NCBI GenBank assembly: GCA_963930655.1
Contig: OZ005609.1
Coordinates: forward strand, 25,676,501-25,740,500
From: Myrica gale
Lineage: Eukaryota > Streptophyta > Magnoliopsida > Fagales > Myricaceae
DNA length: 64,000 nt
Direction: 5' to 3'
Made by a program: the position numbers and the translations under genes. Within the stretch, counting starts at the first letter, position 1. The number at the start of each line of letters is the position of its first letter. Below the pieces are notes generated by a model. The model was not told the DNA's origin. It did no database searches and saw only the letters and a list, made by a program, of their open reading frames with translations. Positions 24,385 through 35,609 of this stretch are shown here, piece by piece.

Positions 24385-24672
24385 GGTTCTAGTCCTTGTT
24401 TGTAAAGAAAATTTTGTTAATGTCATGAAAATTGAAGTACAGCATAGTTTTATTAGATTTTTGAGAAAAATAAGTGAAAATAGAAGTTCACGGTGGATAA
24501 AAAAGTGAAGAGAAATAATTTGAGTGATTTTTTTATATTTATTATAATTAGAAGAGATGATTTTAAAATTTATTATTATTATTATTTTTATCAAAATTTT
24601 GAATTACCTATGTTTGCAAGTACCAATTTTGGAATTTGAGAAAATTTTAGTCAAATTTTTTATATGCACACA
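24385..24672. mobile_element. Possible second AT-rich MITE
   Basis: CTTGTTTGTAAAGAAAATTTTG near the left and GAATTTGAGAAAATTTTAGTC near the right enclose AT-rich DNA of the same style as the plant MITEs in this window. Ends and target duplication are unclear. Confidence 0.3.
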
Positions 24673-26037
24673 TGCCCTTAAGTTTCATTATTTTCCTTAC
24701 CATCATTCTCATAGTTGGTTTGTTTATTCTCTAAGTTATAGAGATCCAAAAGTTCTTACTCTATATTAGATTAGATCTTATTACCTTTTAACAACTCATT
24801 ATCTTTAGAGTGTCAAAGTTAAGCTCTTATAATCCAAAGCTTATAAATAAATAAAAAAATTTGTAATCTCATCTCTACACCTCTGAGTATACAAGTTAAG
24901 TGTGTCTCATAGGCTAGGCCTTCTGACAATAGATATAAGTCTACAGGCACCACTTAAATTAAATCTTTTGTCTCTCTCGTATCTTTTTTCTCTCTAGTCT
25001 AATTTATTTTCTTTTATATTTAATTATAACAGACTATTGGTTGAAAATTAGGTAAACAATTGCTGGGGTTGGAGGTTGTCTGCCGTTAGTTTGGAAGTAG
25101 CACTTGTCTGTACTTCCTCGATATGTTATTTTCTTCTTTTGTCTCCATTGTAAGTTATTCGTAATTATTAGAAACTATATATAAATATAAGTGTACCGTC
25201 CCTCTTGTTGCCTCAAGCACGGTCTCTCTCCTGGACATTAAGTGACGCCGAACAAAATAGAGATTATTCTGCAGGCTAGTGCAATAGATAATTTATAAGG
25301 AAAAAAATGGAGAATTCGACCCAAAAATTCAGAGAATACTCTGGAATTCAATAAAATTCTCAATATTCGAGAATGATCAATAACAACCCACAAGTCGGGT
25401 TAAAATAGCTGAAAATCGACCCTTAATAGGATTTTACCAAAAATATCAAAACCCTAAAAGTCTTACCAAAACGAAATACGGAAAGAAATCAAAAGACTGC
25501 CAAAAATATGGCCCAAATCGAGTTCAGAATTACTTCCTAATCGATAAATAGAAGATTACCATAAATATCAAAAATTAATTAAAAATAGAGATTCGAAAAA
25601 GAAAACAGTGTATTTAGGGCTCGAAATGAGGTGCACTGAGCATAGCTCGGTGGCCATGACGTGCACGACGAAATTAGCTTTCCAAATTGGGGTCACGGGA
25701 GCTAATCGGACACTTGTAGCCAAAGTTATGGTCAAAAAATCGACACATGCACGAAAACCGCCCCAATTAAACTAAATCACGATTTCTTGCGCCCCAATTA
25801 AGCTAGATCACGATTTCTTGCCATCCTTGCGCCGATCTGCACTTTTCAGGTAATTCAGCGCCATCAATGAGCAATCTGACAACTCGGCGTCATTTGATTC
25901 GAATCCCCTACATCATTAAGCTATGAGCGGCCATGCACAATGGAGAGCCAGGTCATAATTTACATTTCCTTTGTTCATTAATCCTGATCGCGGTTCATTA
26001 ATCCAGATCACCCTGCTTTTACATAAGGCTAGCTAAA
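24673..26037. other. Intergenic; probable old retroelement remnant at about 25260-25930
   Basis: No coding region. The stretch from 25260 (GAGAATTCGACCCAAAAATTC, GGGGTCACGGGAGCTAATCG, CCAAAGTTATGGTCAAAAAA) has the style of a decayed plant LTR but lacks a second copy here, and contains a short internal duplication (CGCCCCAATTAARCTARATC at 25760 and 25790). Confidence 0.35.
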
Positions 26038-26045
26038 GCTTCGGA

Positions 26046-27154
26046 CAGTGGCGGAACCAGGATTAAAATTCATGGGTGTCGAACTTTAAAGGCCAAATGA
26101 CAAAAAAAAATTCTTTCGTAATGCAAAATATCGTCTTAAGAGGTACAATGTCGAAAATTAAGGGCTAAAAGCATTACAAATATTGGAACACATGTACCGT
26201 AATATGTACTGTGACTGAGAGATGATAATTGGATCATACGAGTTTGCATCTTCTGAAAAAGTTGCAAAATGACTTCGTTCTCAATAGTTTTAAAAACTTC
26301 TTGTTCGATGTACACTAACATGTAATCATTCATCCATTTATCTCTCATATTATTACGCAAATCACTCTTTATGATTTAATCCAAGTTAATTCCCTACTAA
26401 TTTTAAAACTTTAGAACAAATTACAGATGATTATGATGGTTGAGGTCTTGATGTCACTAGGGGTTGTCTTTCTTACATTTTTTGGTTACTACCTAGAGTC
26501 TCTCTTTTTTTCTTTTGACAAAAGGTTACTGGGATGCATTTGTAATTTACTTTCTCTAGGTTCTATGGATTTCGAATTGAAAGATATTCACATTCTCCAA
26601 AGCAACTTTCACACACAAGCAACAATTGATGACAAACCATACTCTGAATAATAAAAACAAAATTTTCAGGATAAGCAAGATTTAGTAAAAGAGTTCATTA
26701 AATAAACATATCCCAAAAGTGGTCAGAACTTTGGTTTGGCCTATACAAGGATCCTAAACAAACACAACATTTTTCGAGGTCTCTAATAAAAATGAAGAAA
26801 CAAATCAACATAGGGAGAAAAAAATGAAGTGATCTTGATTGTGAAAAATAGGAGCAAAAAGTAAATAATTTTTTACTAATATAAATTTAGCAAGATGGCA
26901 TGAAGTTACCCCTCGGTTGAAGAATTTGTAATCGATGCAAAACAAAAAATTATAATAACTGTATATTTGCCTTAATTATTATGTAGCACTAGGAGCAAAA
27001 TCAATGTATAGAAAAAAATGTTTTAGATCCGATACCCATTAAGTCTATTTGGCATGGACTTAATGAGTATCGGATCTAATTAATTTATAAAAAAAAATTA
27101 CATTAAATTTTTTTTTGGGGCGATACCGATCGCAACCCCTTGCTTCCGCCCCTG
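26046..27154. mobile_element. hAT element with transposase remnant
   Basis: Ends CAGTGGCGGAACCAGG and, on the opposite strand, CAGGGGCGGAAGCAAGG form the TIR. The exact octamer GCTTCGGA lies on both sides (26038-26045 and 27155-27162). The interior holds a minus-strand remnant of the transposase C-terminus. At 1.1 kb it cannot encode an active enzyme. The TIR is closely related to that of the element at 54013-55865. Confidence 0.9.
26136..26360 (-). pseudogene. hAT transposase C-terminal fragment
   Basis: The minus strand reads MRDKWMNDYMLVYIEQEVF followed by KTIENEVILQLFQKMQTR. This is the end of the hAT dimerisation region typical of plant ZMYM1-like hAT transposases (LRNRMRDDWMNDCMIVYIKR in the 54 kb copy). 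Everything N-terminal of it, including the catalytic residues, is missing. It is a fossil of the element that spans 26046-27154. Confidence 0.75.
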
Positions 27155-27162
27155 GCTTCGGA

Positions 27163-28082
27163 GTAATTCGTAATCTGGTTTTCTTTATTTTTCTTTCTGT
27201 GCATGGTTTGTGTACCGTTCTCAGCCCCTACTGGCTACTGCTGCTTGCTTCATGTTGTTTCACCTAGTCGTCGGTTTGCGGAAGATAGCACTTCCTTCGC
27301 TTTTGCTAGCTGCTCTACAAGGACCCTTTGATATGACCCATGTTTATGTATGGATCACAGCGTTGTAAGAGGTATTGAATAATTTTCTTTAAAAAACATA
27401 AAAAAGAAAAGCCATGCTATAATAAGTACTGGTTAGTAATACCCCCACCATACCAGTGAAGTACTTTTATTGATATTGAAGTCTCAAAAATTATTGGATG
27501 AATTAAAGATTACGTGCATTTTCTTGCGGATGAACGCATCATGCATAATGCGTGGGAATTGAAAAATAAAAAACTTTTTTACATCATTAACCTAGATCTT
27601 CCAATCTTCACATTAAACCCCTGCCCAACATCGCCCGGCTCGCAATACACAGCAGAAAAAACATGTTCTAAAATGAGATCTCAACTTAAGAATCAAGGGA
27701 GATGTTTTCTAAGTGATCGATTATATATATATATATATATATATCCCTTTATAGGTGGGAAATGAAGCAGTTGTTCTCTACTTTACGTGAACATATAATA
27801 TAGATTTCTTTGCTTCTATTGGTGTATAGTGGGAAGCTAGCTCCCTATTATTGTTTAACCTTTTCCCTTGAAGAGGATTGGTGAATTATATATCGTAATC
27901 TAGTGGAAGTCTTATCTCTTTGTCACGAACAGCTTTCATTCGGACAGATCTCTTCTCGAACGGTTTCCCCGTTGGCTTTGTCAAGATAATCGTAGTTTTT
28001 CTAGTATAATCTTCTCCCAGCTCCGGAAGAGAAATTAAGATCTTCGTCTCTCTGTGGAGGCCAACCACTAGCGCAAGCAATT
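27163..28082. other. Upstream of the first small membrane protein
   Basis: No gene. A (TA)11 run at 27722-27744. The ~200 bases before 28083 have TATATAT-like sequence at about 27885 and a plausible leader. Confidence 0.4.
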
Positions 28083-28442
28083 ATGTGTCTATCCGAACAC
28101 TCTTGCATTGAAAAATTCTCCTTCTTTCTCTGGGTACTTACGGGCCTCCTATGTTTGCTCATCGGCGGTGCCCTAATCGGGGAAGCTATGATGGAGATTA
28201 TACATCCCGTCAACGCACCTCATCGAGACGTGGGGTTCATTTTCGTCACAATGTTTTTCGGCATCGTCACTTGCTTAATATTCTTCATCCCTGCTGCCGT
28301 AGTTTGCAAGAAGCTGTTTCTGGATTGGTGGAAGACTGCACCTCGGTTACCTCCATTCGTTCGGACAGGGAAGATCGCTCCTTTACCGGCGAGTGCTGCA
28401 GCTAATTCCTTCGATGGCACTGATCCTGCATCCATTGTGTAG
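28083..28442 (+). CDS. Small two-pass membrane protein, unrecognised
   Basis: An intronless frame of 119 residues starts at a clear ATG. The N-terminus is short, with a hydrophobic segment at about 11-35 (FFLWVLTGLLCLLIGGALIG), a polar loop (EIIHPVNAPHRD) and a second hydrophobic segment at about 50-76 (FIFVTMFFGIVTCLIFFIPA). A basic tail follows (KTAPRLPPFVRTGK) and then IAPLPASAA. I do not recognise a family. The frame at 32161 has the same layout and the same K-[IV]-[AS]-PLP-[AS] tail, which supports both being real. Function unknown; membrane location is inferred from hydrophobicity. Short overlapping frames on both strands here are shadows. Confidence 0.6.
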   Translation: MCLSEHSCIEKFSFFLWVLTGLLCLLIGGALIGEAMMEIIHPVNAPHRDVGFIFVTMFFGIVTCLIFFIPAAVVCKKLFLDWWKTAPRLPPFVRTGKIAPLPASAAANSFDGTDPASIV

Positions 28443-28803
28443 CTAGCTGATCAATGAGCCCGCATCAATCATAATTACCGGTTAGATATATAATCGTTTT
28501 GAGTTTCAAAATTGTTCAATTTGGCACGTGAGATTTTTATTTGCTTTTTCCGCTCCAGGGAAAATTGTCAAGAGTGGCCTGATATGTATGCTAGTATTAA
28601 AAGGTTCTCATGAAAATTTAGCTCCGAATCTTTCAATTGGCAGTTCCAATCTTGTAGGATAAAGTCAACGAGGTCAACTTGATTATCTCCTAATTGGCTT
28701 GATTTCCTCCTTAATTAGAATAGGAAATTTTAGTTTCAATCCGGTAGCTGTATCAAAAACCTTCGGTATGTTTGTTTGTTTTTTTTCATAACTTTTTCTT
28801 ATC
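28443..28803. other. 3-prime flank, nothing recognised
   Basis: AT-rich, no coding or RNA signal. Confidence 0.4.
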
Positions 28804-29520
28804 CAAATCCAAGTTTTCATCATCTAAATATAGTTTTGGATTAATTACAATTTCTTCCCCTCAAACTACCACCGATTCACAAACTATACTTCTCCTTGTA
28901 ATTTCATCCCTCAAACCTACTGAAGTTATTATATCGAACAGTTTCTATCCGCGTAATAGACACGTGACATTCTTCTTACGTGAAAAGACAATTTTGCTCT
29001 CGTATGAGTCCTCCCTTAAAATCGAGCTGGTCAAATTTGTCTTTTCAAGTAAGGAGAAGATCACATGTCATTTAAGGAGGACAAAAATCGTTCGATATAA
29101 CAAATCCAAGTTTTCATCTAAATATAGTTTTGGATTAATTACAATTTCTTCCCCTCAAACTACCACCGATTCACAAACTATACTTCTCGTTGTAATTTCA
29201 TCCCTCAAACCTACTGAAGTTATTATATCGAACAGTTTCTATCCGCGTAATAGACATGTGACATTCTCCTTACGTGAAAAGACAATTTTGCTCTCGTATG
29301 AGTCCTCCCTTAGAATCGAGGGGGTCAAATTTGTCTTTTCAAGTAAGGAGAAGATCACATGTCATTTAAGGAGGACAAAAATCGTTCGATATAACAATTT
29401 CAGTAAGTTGTGGTTGAAATGCAACAAGAAATACAATTTATGGGGGGAGTTGCAAAACGAGTTAAATTTTGTGAGGTAATTGAGAATCGGGTGAAAGTTC
29501 GAGAGAGAAAATTATAATTA
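28804..29520. repeat. Tandemly duplicated unit (297 bp) of a dispersed repeat, with hairpin arm
   Basis: Two nearly identical direct copies begin at about 28805 and 29102 (each with AAATCCAAGTTTTCATC, GATTAATTACAATTTCTTCC, CTATCCGCGTAATAGACA and AGGAGGACAAAAATCGTT). The following 29397-29515 is partly reverse-complementary (TTTCAGTAAGTTGT, TTGTGAGGTAATTGA). Because the period is a multiple of three, a 235-residue frame (28772-29479) stays open, but its protein is just the repeat read twice. A diverged relative lies at 5440-5970. Confidence 0.75.
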
Positions 29521-31228
29521 ACACTAATAGTTTTTTTAATACTAAAAACTTTAATAATCTCTAATAAAAAATTTCATCATGTCATTGTTCTTGATTTTTT
29601 ATGAAAAAACAACACAAAGTTGACGAAAAAAATTTATAAAGTGCATCTTACAAAATTCTTTCTATAGATAATTAATAAGAACAACATTAAATGTTTATGA
29701 CCTATTATATTGTACAATAATTAATACGACTGTATTGAATGTTATCATGTTTACATATCATATCTATATCTTTCAAATTTAGACAGCAAATTTGAAGAGG
29801 GTTTTGAAAGCTATCAAAATAATTTACTCACCCTTTACAAAGCATATAGGGGCATTCCATCAATGGCCCAAATCTAATCCTAACAAAGGTTGTGATTTGT
29901 CAATACATTAATGAATCTATCAATTGATAAAATTCATTAATATGCTGACAACATCCTAACTAGAGCCTGTTATGAGTAAAACTTTAGGTCCCAAACTTTT
30001 TTCAAGATCCATTAGCCCCCACTTTAACCGTTGGTAGGAATTGGTTCACTCTCTCTCCCGGCCCTCCATCCTCCTCATCCTTTACTCAGTGATCAGAACC
30101 GAACAGTAACCCGTCATGTGATCCACAGTGCAACCGCAGTCTCGGTACTCTTGAGTTTGTCGTGTTTCTACCGGGAATGATCACAAAATTGCTTCCTCGT
30201 TCTCTTTTGCCTTCGAAAAGGCAAACCGGGAAAGATTCAGCTGGGCGGATCACTTTGTCTTGCACAAGATAATCCAAGGAAAAATGTGTCGAAATAAATA
30301 GAAATAAACATCACGGCGTCTTCCCTCCATACGGAATGTTCCTCGTAAAACGACATGCTCCTACACCTCCACAAGCCAAACAAATGGAAAAGGAAAAGGA
30401 CATATATGGGGTGTCGACGCTGTCGTTTTGCGAGGCTAATTAAACGGCATGTTTTGCGTCGTGTGTTACGTGTGTCTACGCACATGGCACGGGCTGAAGG
30501 TACCACGTGCCCACATATATAATAGCATTGCTCAAGAATCAAGATGCAAGCCCTGTTCAAACAACAACGAAGTTGTCGTCGAGTCGAATGTAGCTTCCTA
30601 ACGTCGGCGTTTCATGTCTCCGCTAAATATGGATTCACATTTATCAGCATCGTACAGTTGATGCACTGTATATGTTTGCTAATTTGCGCAAAGGAAAAAA
30701 ATTAAAATAAAGTATACCTTTTTTCCCAAGATTTCCTGAATATATATTGATAACTACTTTTATTTTGCTTTTCAATTTCATTTACACCGCATGTGGCCCA
30801 ATCGACGACTAGGGAGTAGGGACTGATATAGATATGTGTCTTTTCAACTTTCATAGTCACGCGGACTGCAGAGGGTTAGTGACCCCTCTTAAAGTGAATC
30901 TTTATTGCCTTAATTTTTTATGTGAAAAATATTTATTGCAATCTGACAGCAAATTTACCTCCAGTCACATAAATCTGTTTTCATTATCTTTCTGGGTAAT
31001 TTTTTTTTGTGAGCTTTTTCTTGTGGGTAATTCCATTTGCGTTTAGTTACTTTCCTCTCTCTCTCTCCTCTTACTCATCTGTCTTTAAAGCTTTTTTTTT
31101 TTCCTAAGTACTGTCTTTAAGCTTTTGTTTTGAGAGTTTCGCAGCAATTCTTGTGCATCAAGCTCCAAGTAATCTGGCTCAACTTGATAGTAGATTTTAT
31201 GAAAATTTTAGAAGAATAGATGACCCAA
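29521..31228. other. Intergenic; promoter-like motifs near 30504-30522
   Basis: No gene recognised. CACGTG (30504-30509) is followed by TATATAA (30516-30522) but no credible coding frame follows at the right distance. Short frames at 30086-30560 (minus) and 30834-31046 look random. Confidence 0.4.
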
Positions 31229-31630
31229 ACTATAATCTTTAGGGAATTTGACAATTTGGTCTTTAAGTTTATACCTATATGGCAAATGAGTCATTCACTT
31301 TCAAATTTTTAGTCCTTGAATTTTCTATGTTTCATGAAATAGTCATTTCATAAGTCTGTCGTCCATATGCTTAATGGAACTCTCTGACACGCCAGTAAAT
31401 TTGTACCGATCGATCGCTACATGAAGCGGTGTAGCAGTCGACCACTCATTTTTTACACATATATCCTGTCGACCGTTTCAAATCCGTTAAGCATATGGAC
31501 GTCAGACTAACAGAAGGACCTCATCGTCAAAAGTATGAAATTTAAGGGCTTTAAATTTGAAATCTAGGGACTAAAATGCAAAACGGGTCAAAAACCAAGG
31601 ACTAAATTGTCAATTTTTTTAATCTTTAAA
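31229..31630. mobile_element. Foldback element, about 400 bp
   Basis: Left TTTAGGGAATTTGACAATTT and right AAATTGTCAATTTTTTTAAT are reverse-complementary, as are further internal words (TTTAGTCCTTGAATT against AAGGGCTTTAAATTT; CATATGCTTAATGGA against CCGTTAAGCATATGG). The centre has CGATCGATCGCTACATGAAG. No coding content. Confidence 0.6.
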
Positions 31631-32160
31631 ATATATCAAACTTGAGATCATGCTTTATCTACATAATTTTAGGTGTGCTCTAACTATTGATCTTAAAACT
31701 TCAAATCTATGATAGTTATATTTTAGTTTTAGTTTCAGTTTCATTTGAACTTATTTTATCCGAAACTCTAGATTAAATATTTTTTTATATTCTAAATTAA
31801 GAATATCAATAGGGTTTCAAACCATCTAATCTTTGCCAACCAAAAGCATAAAATTTCCAACCTGGACTAGAATTTATTTCAAATCTGGGACAAACCAAAA
31901 GATTTCCAGCGACCTTTCACATCCCAATTTAGCTATTCCATCATAAATCTGGGCAAAAAATCTTACTTATTTTTGTTTTAATCCAGCTATTGGCCAGTAA
32001 GAAACTGCATTGGCCTTCTGTTACGACAAAACAGACCTCCTTTCCATTCCCATGTGACTTTCCAAACGATTCTTCATTTATATGAAAGATTCAACTGTTT
32101 TTTTTCGTGCCATAGAAAAGAATAAGGCCTCCCTACAGCCTCTGTCTCCCGTGAACCATC
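31631..32160. other. Upstream of the second small membrane protein
   Basis: No gene. AT-rich; TTTATATGAAAG near 32076 could serve as a TATA element about 85 bases before the start codon. Confidence 0.35.
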
Positions 32161-32469
32161 ATGAACGACAGGGTCGAAGAAAAGCCCATATGGTTTCGAG
32201 CTTTACTTTCTGTCTCCTGTGCAGTCATATGCGTCATTGGGACATTCGCAGCCCTCGCAGACCTAACGCAGGTAATCCGAGGGAGACAGCCAAACTTAAC
32301 CATCGTCTCCTGCACTGGAAATGTCTTTCTGGTCATTATTTGCGTTGTTGCCTTCGTCGCTATTGTAATGGAATGGCTCAATTTATCTGCCGCAGCGTCC
32401 AGAAATAAGAAGGTGTCTCCTTTACCAAGTCCGGCAACAGACGATCATCAGCACTCCTTAAACGTCTAG
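32161..32469 (+). CDS. Small two-pass membrane protein, second member
   Basis: Intronless frame of 102 residues from an ATG in a good plant context (CATCATGAACG). The acidic/basic N-terminus (MNDRVEEKPIWF) leads into a hydrophobic segment at about 13-33 (ALLSVSCAVICVIGTFAAL). A polar loop (QVIRGRQPNLTIVSC) and a second hydrophobic segment at about 52-74 (NVFLVIICVVAFVAIVMEWL) follow, with a short tail containing KKVSPLPSPATDD. The layout and the K-x-x-PLP tail match the 119-residue protein 3.7 kb upstream, so the two are probably diverged tandem paralogues. Family and function not recognised; membrane topology inferred. Confidence 0.6.
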   Translation: MNDRVEEKPIWFRALLSVSCAVICVIGTFAALADLTQVIRGRQPNLTIVSCTGNVFLVIICVVAFVAIVMEWLNLSAAASRNKKVSPLPSPATDDHQHSLNV

Positions 32470-33411
32470 CTAGATGATAAAATCAGAAACACCATTAATC
32501 TTTTTTCGTGAAAAACCCATAATTCTTTTTGTGTAGCGCAACTTGGGTGCCACCGTGCCAGGCTTGGAGCTTCTGGAGTTTTTTGGACAGCATGTGGTTC
32601 TGAGAATTGAAGACATAAAAATAAACCTACTAAATCTTGCCATTTCCAAATATGGGGGTTGGGTTTAGTCTTTAAGCCTGTTTTGCAACCAATATCAGAT
32701 AATTCAAGATCACATCTCGACTCAGTTTCCAAACATAGCCTGTAAAGACTTGGAGAAAAAGAGAAAAAAAGTAGGCAAATTTTTCCAAGTTACTGCATTA
32801 TTCTTCTCCATTAGCCCCAAAGAAAAAGCACCAAAACCAGCATCGTGTGTGCCAGCAACGAGCCATAATCCCTCCATCAGGTTTCCAGCACAAATCTTAC
32901 TTGGCCAAGTACACGAAAAGGTCCCGAGGGCGGGGTTAAATTATGAAATTAGCTGAAGAAATCTCATAATTCACTGGGAACGTACAGATAAAGGAAGAAA
33001 AAAAAGGTAAAAGTTCCTCCTCTACAGCTCCGACAATATTGGCAAGCAGTGAATTGACAATTAATAATTCGCTCGCGTTTGACAAGGTGTTCGCACACGC
33101 ATTTATGTATCAGAAAAACAGGGACGCTTCGGCTTCATGACAGGTCTTCATTTGGCAACGCCATGCAAGCTCATCATCTACTCTGGCAATTATGCCTAGG
33201 CCACCACGGTAGGCCAATGGATTAATATGCTCCAAGGAATACATGATCATGTATAAGTGTTCGCAACAAGAGATGAACATCATGGGTGGTTGTCTAGCTG
33301 CCTTCTTATCGGATATAATGGTTGGTAGGTTCCAAGTTGTTCCTTCTTAATGGTCGATATTTTCACCAATAATATGCCAAATCTCAAACGACGACGAGTA
33401 CTGTGTCGAAA
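32470..33411. other. Intergenic, nothing recognised
   Basis: No coding or RNA signal; short frames at 32466-32956 are not supported. Confidence 0.45.
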
Positions 33412-33681
33412 AATTTTAGGGTTAAATGTATGTCATGCCCATGTGGTATGCGGTAATAGCAAATATGCCTCTGAGGTAAATAAAATCATTTTCATACCCC
33501 TGAGGTAAACATTCAGGAGAAAATATGTCATTTCATACCCATGAGGTAAACATAACGGAAGGACATATTTGCTCCTGAATGTTTACCTCAGGGGTATGAA
33601 AATGACTTTGTTTACCTCAGGGGCATATTTGCTATTACCGCATACCACAAGGGCATAACATGCATTTAACCCAAAATTTTA
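33412..33681. mobile_element. Near-perfect palindromic foldback element
   Basis: The two ~130-base halves are reverse complements: GGTATGCGGTAATAGCAAAT against ATTTGCTATTACCGCATACC, and TACCCCTGAGGTAAACATTC against GAATGTTTACCTCAGGGGTA. The outer ends are TTTAGGGTTAAATG and CATTTAACCCAAA. The loop is short (about 33520-33560). Non-coding, would form a strong RNA hairpin if transcribed. Confidence 0.85.
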
Positions 33682-34998
33682 TTCACGATGGTTGTGGTCA
33701 TTTTTTTTACAAACGACAAAAGTTTTTATAATGACCACGACTTTATTTGACCAAACCTATTTACCATGAGCGTTGTAATTACTACAAATTAATATGTCGT
33801 TGTTATTCATTTGTGTTGACCAAAACTTATGAAGGGATCAAAGTAGTCGTTTTCATAATATTTGGCTTACCATCAGACTTTACTAATGAAAAATCTTGTA
33901 GTGCTAAGTATTTGGAGTTCGACCTTGGGTTACATTTTAAATTGACTATTTCTAACTTAAAAAAACAAAACAGAGAGAGCAATTTGAGTCTGTTTTGCGC
34001 AGAACATTGTTTAAGATCAATAAGTCACAACAGATACATAATCCACTTTACACACTCCATTCTTGTCCCCTTTGTGCAGGCCCCTCGATCCAACTCTACT
34101 AAGATCTTGGGTGTGTTTGCATGTCAAAATTGTGAGAAATTAAAAAATTTAGTTTTATAAAAAGAAATACCAACAAAGGATTGAAAAGCATATAAAATTT
34201 GCTTAAACGTGGGGACTGGGGACTACCATGTCTAGATCCTTTTTATCAATATTGCCCACAAATGAAGAAAGCTCCTATGGTCCATCCCAAAATATCCTAA
34301 AATATTACGAACAATTAGAAAGAGATTGCCATGTCATTATAGCAATAGTATGTATGTCCTATGTCCCAATCATTTTTCTTCCGCGAAAGGGACCCTTTCT
34401 GCAGTTGGTGAGGTTGATGGACATATTAAACCAACATAGTCAATACATCTCCCCACTTTATATAAGCTTATTCAAATTCCCCCCTCCCCCATTTAGCGCC
34501 AATGCACACCCAATTATGGGTCATCTTTTGTGCAATTTTTTAACCTTAATTTGCCCCACGAGTTGATTTTTAGCCTCTTACCTAATGGGTAGTAGTAGCT
34601 TTTTCAAATTAACTACCCCGGATTTTAGTTTGTCCTTTCCTTGACGGGTTAGATTTCGTCAAGATTAAGAGAATGTCTAATGACACTTCCACTTTTTCCC
34701 TCTTTTCCATTCTTTCCCTCTTCACCTTGTAAATTCACATTTTTGACCAATCAACTCATCAAATAAAAGCTAAAAGCAACAAGGGTGTACATCAGAGACA
34801 TCTAGTCGCGATAATGGTGTCGAAATAATAAAGGTGAAAAAGGTTCAAAAAGAAAATGTCAAATTAGAGAAAGAAAAGGACGGGTGACACTGACTAGCAT
34901 TAGATAGCACACCCGTTTTGTGATTCAACAATTGGGGATGAGAAAAAGATTGTTTTTTTTAAAAAAAAATTATAGAAAAAATAATATCAATTAACTAA
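33682..34998. other. Intergenic, nothing recognised
   Basis: The frames at 33747-34160 and 34228-34566 lack any domain signal and have repeat-like composition. No RNA gene seen. Confidence 0.45.
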
Positions 34999-35609
34999 AG
35001 AAATTTACTTTTTAGTCACTGAATTTTACCCTCTTTTTATTTTTAGTCCTTAAATTTAATGAGTCAAATTTTTAGTCTTTTAATTTTCACTCCGTTTAAA
35101 TTTTAGTCCTTCCGTTACCTTCCGTCACCCTAATTAACGGAATAATTTTACACGTCAGTTTCCATCTAACACGCCACCCTTCATTTCTACGTTAGCTTCA
35201 ACCAATTGAATGTGATTTCTTAAACGACCTGCAGCTTCTATTTAATTGAAACTCTACATAAAACTTAAAGCCTCAGCCTCGTCGTTCTGACCGTTACCCT
35301 CCGTCACCTCTAATTAACGGAATAATTTTACACGTCAGCTTCCATCTAACACGCTACTCTTCATTTCCACGTTAGCCTCAACCAATTGAACGCGATTTCT
35401 TAAACGACATGTAACTTCTATTTAATTAAAATTCTACATAAAACTTAAAACTTCAGCCAGCCTCGTCGTTCTCATGTTGGTGACGGAGGGTAACGGAAGG
35501 ACTAAAATTTAAACGGAGTGAAAATTAAAGGACTAAAAATTTGACTCAAAAATTTAAGGACTAAAAATAAAAAGAGAGTAAATTCCAGTGACTAAAAAGC
35601 AAATTTCTC
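34999..35609. mobile_element. Foldback element with internal direct duplication
   Basis: Left AGAAATTTACTTTTTAGTCA and right TGACTAAAAAGCAAATTTCT are inverted repeats; the arms extend through TTTTTAGTCCTTAAATTT and AATTTAAGGACTAAAAA. The interior contains a direct duplication of about 178 bp (35113 and 35291) sharing TAATTAACGGAATAATTTTA and TTAAACGAC. Confidence 0.8.

Noticed and set aside
28772-29479. 235-residue frame
   Set aside because: Translation of a 297-bp non-coding tandem repeat; halves are the same sequence.
30237-30560. 107-residue minus frame
   Set aside because: No domain, unusual composition, and it overlaps promoter-like DNA.
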